Shown: piece by piece, positions 60,798 to 64,000 of the stretch
Position numbering within the stretch: position 1 is the stretch's first letter
Layout: every line of letters starts with the position of its first letter
NCBI RefSeq assembly: GCF_014646655.1
Contig: NZ_BMNR01000002.1
Location: 585,942 to 649,941, forward strand
DNA: 64,000 nucleotides
From: Yeosuana aromativorans
GTDB lineage: Bacteria > Bacteroidota > Bacteroidia > Flavobacteriales > Flavobacteriaceae
Direction of reading: 5' to 3'
The notes under the pieces: generated by a model
Told to the model about the DNA's origin: nothing
Database searches by the model: none
The model's input: only the letters and a program-made list of their open reading frames with translations
Made by a program: the position numbers and the translations under genes

Positions 60798-63650
60798 CTA
60801 TTTATTCAAATACATTTTTCGTCTGGAATACAGATCGTAAAATTGATCATCTTTTAAGCTATCAATAAATAAAATGCTTTCGCCTGTACTTTTCATTTCA
60901 GGTCCCAATTTTTTATTCACATTCGGGAACTTATTAAAAGAGAATACGGGTTGCTTAATGGCATAGCCCTCTAAATGTGGCTTAAAGTCGAAATCTGTTA
61001 CTTTGTTTTCTCGCAACATTACTTTGGTAGCATAATTAACATACGGTTCTCCATACGCTTTTGCTATAAACGGAACCGTTCTTGATGCTCTTGGGTTGGC
61101 TTCAATTATGTAAACAACATCATCCTTTATGGCAAACTGAATATTTATCAACCCAACGGTATGTAAAGCCTTTGCTATTTTTACAGTGTGGTCTTTTATT
61201 TGCTGCATAACCAAATCGCCTAAATTAAATGGTGGCAACATGGCATTACTGTCTCCTGAGTGGATTCCACAAGGCTCAACATGCTCCATGATTCCGATAA
61301 TATAGACATTTTCGCCATCACAAATTGCATCAGCCTCAGCTTCAATAGCTCCTTCTAAATAATGGTCAAGGAGTAATTTGTTATTTGGTATGCTTCTAAG
61401 CAAACTAACAACATGTTCTTCCAATTCCTTTTTATTGATAACAATTTTCATGCCTTGCCCACCTAAAACATAAGACGGTCTCACCAATATAGGGAAGTTT
61501 AATTTATCTGCAACAGCTAAGGCTTCATCAGCAGATTCAGCTGTGTCAAACTCTGGATAAGGAATATTGTTTTCTTTCAACAAGTTGGAAAAACTGCCTC
61601 TATCTTCAGCTAAATCCAATGATTCAAAACTAGTTCCTATAATTTTTATACCATATCTTGATAATTTCTCAGCAAGCTTTAGAGCGGTTTGTCCACCTAA
61701 CTGAACAATGACGCCTTCTGGTTTTTCATGTTTGATGATATCATAAATATGTTCCCAAAAAACAGGCTCAAAATACAGTTTATCAGCCGTATCAAAATCT
61801 GTTGAAACGGTTTCTGGGTTACAGTTGATCATAATGGTTTCATAGCCACATTCAGCTGCTGCCAAAACACCATGCACACAACAATAATCAAACTCAATAC
61901 CTTGCCCAATTCTATTCGGTCCAGAACCCAATACAATAATTTTTTTCTTGTCTGTTACGACACTTTCATTATGCGCAAAACGGTTTCCATCTGCGGTTTC
62001 CATATCACTTTCAAACGTAGAATAATAATATGGGGTTTGTGCCTTAAATTCTGCTGCACAAGTATCAACCAGTTTATAAACCCTATTCACACCAAATTCC
62101 TCGCGTTTATTGTAAACCTGACTTTCCAAACAACCCAACATGTGGGCTATTTGTCTGTCTCCATAGCCTTTTTGCTTAGCCTCCAGCAATAAATCTTTCT
62201 GAATGGTATCTATATTGTAAGTGGATATTTCTTTTTGAAGGAAAAACAAGTCTTCAAATTGTCTTAAAAACCACATGTCAATCTTAGTGATTTCATGAAT
62301 CCTGCTCAATGGGATTCCCATCTGGATAGCATCATAAATTATAAAGACCCGATCCCATGATGCATATGTGAGCTTTTCTATAATCTGCTCGTAGTTTTTG
62401 TTTTCTTTACCATCAGCCCCAAGTCCGTTTCTCTTAATCTCCAATGATTGTGTGGCTTTATGGAGTGCCTCTTGGAATGAGCGTCCTATACCCATAACTT
62501 CACCAACCGATTTCATTTGAAGTCCCAGTGTACGGTCACTACCTTCAAATTTATCGAAATTCCAACGTGGAATTTTTACAATCACATAATCCAGTGTTGG
62601 CTCAAACAAAGCGGAAGTGGATTTTGTGATTTGGTTTTGCAACTCATCCAAATGATAGCCTATAGCTAATTTAGCTGCAATTTTAGCAATGGGGTAACCC
62701 GTTGCTTTACTGGCCAAAGCCGAAGACCTTGACACCCTTGGATTGATTTCTATAGCTATAATATCCTCATTTTCATCCGGACTCACCGCAAACTGCACAT
62801 TACATCCGCCCGCAAAATCACCTATGCTTCGCATCATATGGATGGCCATATCACGCATTTTTTGATAGGTCCTATCACTTAAAGTCATAGCTGGAGCTAC
62901 CGTAATGGAATCTCCTGTATGAATCCCCATTGGATCCATATTTTCAATGGAACAGATAATGACCACATTGTCATTAGCATCTCTTAGAAGCTCTAATTCA
63001 AATTCTTTCCAACCAATCAAAGCTTTATCAATCATCACTTCATGAATAGGAGACTCTTCCAACCCATGCGTTAACAATCTATCAAAATCTTCTTCTCTAT
63101 GAACAAAAGACGCTCCTGCTCCACCAAGTGTAAAAGATGCTCTAATAACCAAAGGGAATCCAAACTCTTGGGCTATTTCTTTCCCTTTTAAATAGGATGT
63201 GGCCGTTGCTTGGGGCGCCATTGGAATGCCAATTTTAAGCATCAACTCTCTAAACTTCTCACGATCTTCCGTAATATTGATAGCATCAATATCTACACCA
63301 ATAATCTCAACGCCAAAGTCGTTCCAAATGCCCTTTTCATCCGCTTCGATACATAAGTTCAAGGCTGTTTGACCTCCCATAGTAGGCAAAACGGCATCAA
63401 TTTGTGGATGTTCTTTTAAAATTTTTATCAATGATTTTGTGGTAAGCGGCAACAAATACACATGGTCTGCCATGGAAGGGTCCGTCATAATTGTTGCTGG
63501 ATTGGAATTGATTAAAATCGTTTCTATTCCATCTTCCCGTAATGATCTTAGGGCTTGAGATCCTGAATAATCAAACTCACATGCTTGCCCTATGATGATA
63601 GGACCAGAACCAATGATTAGTATAGATTTTAGCTTTGGATTTTTTGGCAT
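60798..63650 (-). CDS. carB: Carbamoyl-phosphate synthase large subunit
   Basis: 950 residues, the two ATP-grasp halves of CarB. Motifs: IGSGPIIIGQACEFDYSGSQA and GSGPNRIGQGIEFDYCCVHG at the two nucleotide-binding repeats, FPLVIRASFTLGGAGASF, FPILVRPSYVLGGQGMKI, and EINPRVSRSSALASKATGYP/EANPRASRTVPFIAKAYG. It lacks about 120 residues of the E. coli protein's C-terminal allosteric (MGS-like) domain, typical of Bacteroidota. carA is not nearby. Makes carbamoyl phosphate for pyrimidine and arginine synthesis. Confidence 0.96.
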   Translation of the reverse strand: MPKNPKLKSILIIGSGPIIIGQACEFDYSGSQALRSLREDGIETILINSNPATIMTDPSMADHVYLLPLTTKSLIKILKEHPQIDAVLPTMGGQTALNLCIEADEKGIWNDFGVEIIGVDIDAINITEDREKFRELMLKIGIPMAPQATATSYLKGKEIAQEFGFPLVIRASFTLGGAGASFVHREEDFDRLLTHGLEESPIHEVMIDKALIGWKEFELELLRDANDNVVIICSIENMDPMGIHTGDSITVAPAMTLSDRTYQKMRDMAIHMMRSIGDFAGGCNVQFAVSPDENEDIIAIEINPRVSRSSALASKATGYPIAKIAAKLAIGYHLDELQNQITKSTSALFEPTLDYVIVKIPRWNFDKFEGSDRTLGLQMKSVGEVMGIGRSFQEALHKATQSLEIKRNGLGADGKENKNYEQIIEKLTYASWDRVFIIYDAIQMGIPLSRIHEITKIDMWFLRQFEDLFFLQKEISTYNIDTIQKDLLLEAKQKGYGDRQIAHMLGCLESQVYNKREEFGVNRVYKLVDTCAAEFKAQTPYYYSTFESDMETADGNRFAHNESVVTDKKKIIVLGSGPNRIGQGIEFDYCCVHGVLAAAECGYETIMINCNPETVSTDFDTADKLYFEPVFWEHIYDIIKHEKPEGVIVQLGGQTALKLAEKLSRYGIKIIGTSFESLDLAEDRGSFSNLLKENNIPYPEFDTAESADEALAVADKLNFPILVRPSYVLGGQGMKIVINKKELEEHVVSLLRSIPNNKLLLDHYLEGAIEAEADAICDGENVYIIGIMEHVEPCGIHSGDSNAMLPPFNLGDLVMQQIKDHTVKIAKALHTVGLINIQFAIKDDVVYIIEANPRASRTVPFIAKAYGEPYVNYATKVMLRENKVTDFDFKPHLEGYAIKQPVFSFNKFPNVNKKLGPEMKSTGESILFIDSLKDDQFYDLYSRRKMYLNK

Positions 63651-63701
63651 TTTTACTTTTTGTGTTTTCTGGTTTATTAAAAATTTTGTTATAAGATATA
63701 A

Positions 63702-63731
63702 AAAAAGGCGTTACACCTAAGCAACACCTTT
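63702..63731 (-). terminator. Terminator of rpmH
   Basis: 9-bp stem with one G-U pair (63704-63712/63723-63731) and T-run on the minus strand, between rpmH and carB. Confidence 0.82.
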
Positions 63732-63754
63732 AATTTATTGGAAATGAAAAATCA

Positions 63755-63916
63755 TTATTTTTTATGTCTAGCTTCAGATGATACCGACAATCTTTTTCTT
63801 CCTTTAGCTCTTCTTCTAGCTAACACCTTTCTACCATTAGCAGACGCCATTCTTTCTCTGAAACCGTGCTTGTTTCTTCTCTTTCTTTTTGATGGCTGAA
63901 ACGTTCTTTTACTCAT
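63755..63916 (-). CDS. rpmH: 50S ribosomal protein L34
   Basis: 53 codons, too short to be noticed easily. Product [20 protein letters not shown] followed by [20 protein letters not shown], the L34 signature KRTFQPS...RRNKHGFR. Part of the large subunit. Start ATG 63916-63914, stop TAA 63757-63755. In many bacteria it is followed by rnpA; here the next gene is carB on the same strand after a terminator. Confidence 0.97.
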   Translation of the reverse strand: MSKRTFQPSKRKRRNKHGFRERMASANGRKVLARRRAKGRKRLSVSSEARHKK

Positions 63917-63986
63917 TGCCTAATATCTTTAAATCTGAATAATTGTATTTGTTTTTTTAATTTTTGGGTTTCCCTAAAACCGAGCG

Positions 63987-63994
63987 CAAATATA
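63987..63994 (-). promoter_or_regulatory. -7 box of rpmH
   Basis: TATATTTG (TANNTTTG) on the minus strand, about 70 nt before the rpmH start. The -33 element would lie beyond the window end. The leader contains a small hairpin GGTTT/AAACC. Confidence 0.7.
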
Positions 63995-64000
63995 CAAAGA

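Overview
The window is a chromosomal segment of an AT-rich Bacteroidota genome, almost certainly a member of the Flavobacteriaceae. The basis is gene content (gliding-clade style lipoproteins, DUF4252, DUF4293, DUF1599, DUF3667, DUF3810 and BT_3928-type proteins, a FadL porin, a long-N-terminus Rho), promoters of the Bacteroidota type (TTTG, about 20 nt, TANNTTTG), lack of obvious Shine-Dalgarno sequences, and known flavobacterial gene orders. Nearly every gene can be assigned to a family; most are housekeeping.

Layout. 1-2640: the right end of an integrative conjugative element (end of traM, traN, a degenerate second traN tail, and a tyrosine recombinase) lodged at the 3' end of a tRNA-Arg(ACG) gene. 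2797-6930: a sulfur cluster, with a Crp/Fnr regulator, a thiosulfate-type YeeE/YedE transporter in two halves, a TauE/SafE exporter, a persulfide dioxygenase-rhodanese fusion and a DUF2892 protein. 6962-12495 (minus): clpS, prmA, tpiA, a TlpA thioredoxin, an ABC permease, a DoxX/BT_3928 protein and DUF1599, a single long housekeeping operon. 12652-15844 (plus): folP, a lipoprotein, the c-di-AMP synthase cdaA and a DUF3667 protein. 15796-24276: an MsbA-like exporter, truA, a phosphoesterase, rho, a secreted trypsin-like protease, rpsT, tRNA-Glu and proS. 24376-29678: a Tyr/Ser-rich lipoprotein, a FadL porin, folE, cysS and yidD. 29834-37532: a secreted metallo-beta-lactamase-fold hydrolase, an ECF sigma operon, pepD, DUF3810, a SpoU methyltransferase and an M48 protease followed by a second copy of its own 3' end. 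37849-50151: deaD with a structured leader, Sir2, a regulator/membrane pair and assorted envelope proteins. 50331-64000: purB, a second ECF sigma operon with two DUF4252 proteins, an S41 protease, a vitamin B12 locus (BtuB-like receptor under a cobalamin riboswitch, DUF6580, a 35-residue membrane peptide), rmuC, a thioesterase, carB and rpmH.

How the parts work together. The sulfur genes form a take-up, oxidise and export chain for reduced sulfur under a regulator with a conserved-looking cysteine cluster. The B12 genes appear to be an outer-membrane receptor and a possible inner-membrane partner transcribed divergently. Two ECF sigma factors each head an operon of small membrane or secreted proteins.

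Most notable observations: a cobalamin riboswitch whose P3 loop has grown to about 87 nt with its own inverted repeat; two separate cases (traN, M48 protease) where a gene is followed by a diverged copy of its own 3' end, the M48 copy having almost only synonymous changes; a probable ATT start codon for the ABC permease; small genes of 35 and 59 codons; divergent promoters built on inverted repeats of the -7 box; and a structured intergenic element between tpiA and prmA. I found no CRISPR array, prophage, restriction system or clear defence island. All functions come from reading sequence only; no database search was run.
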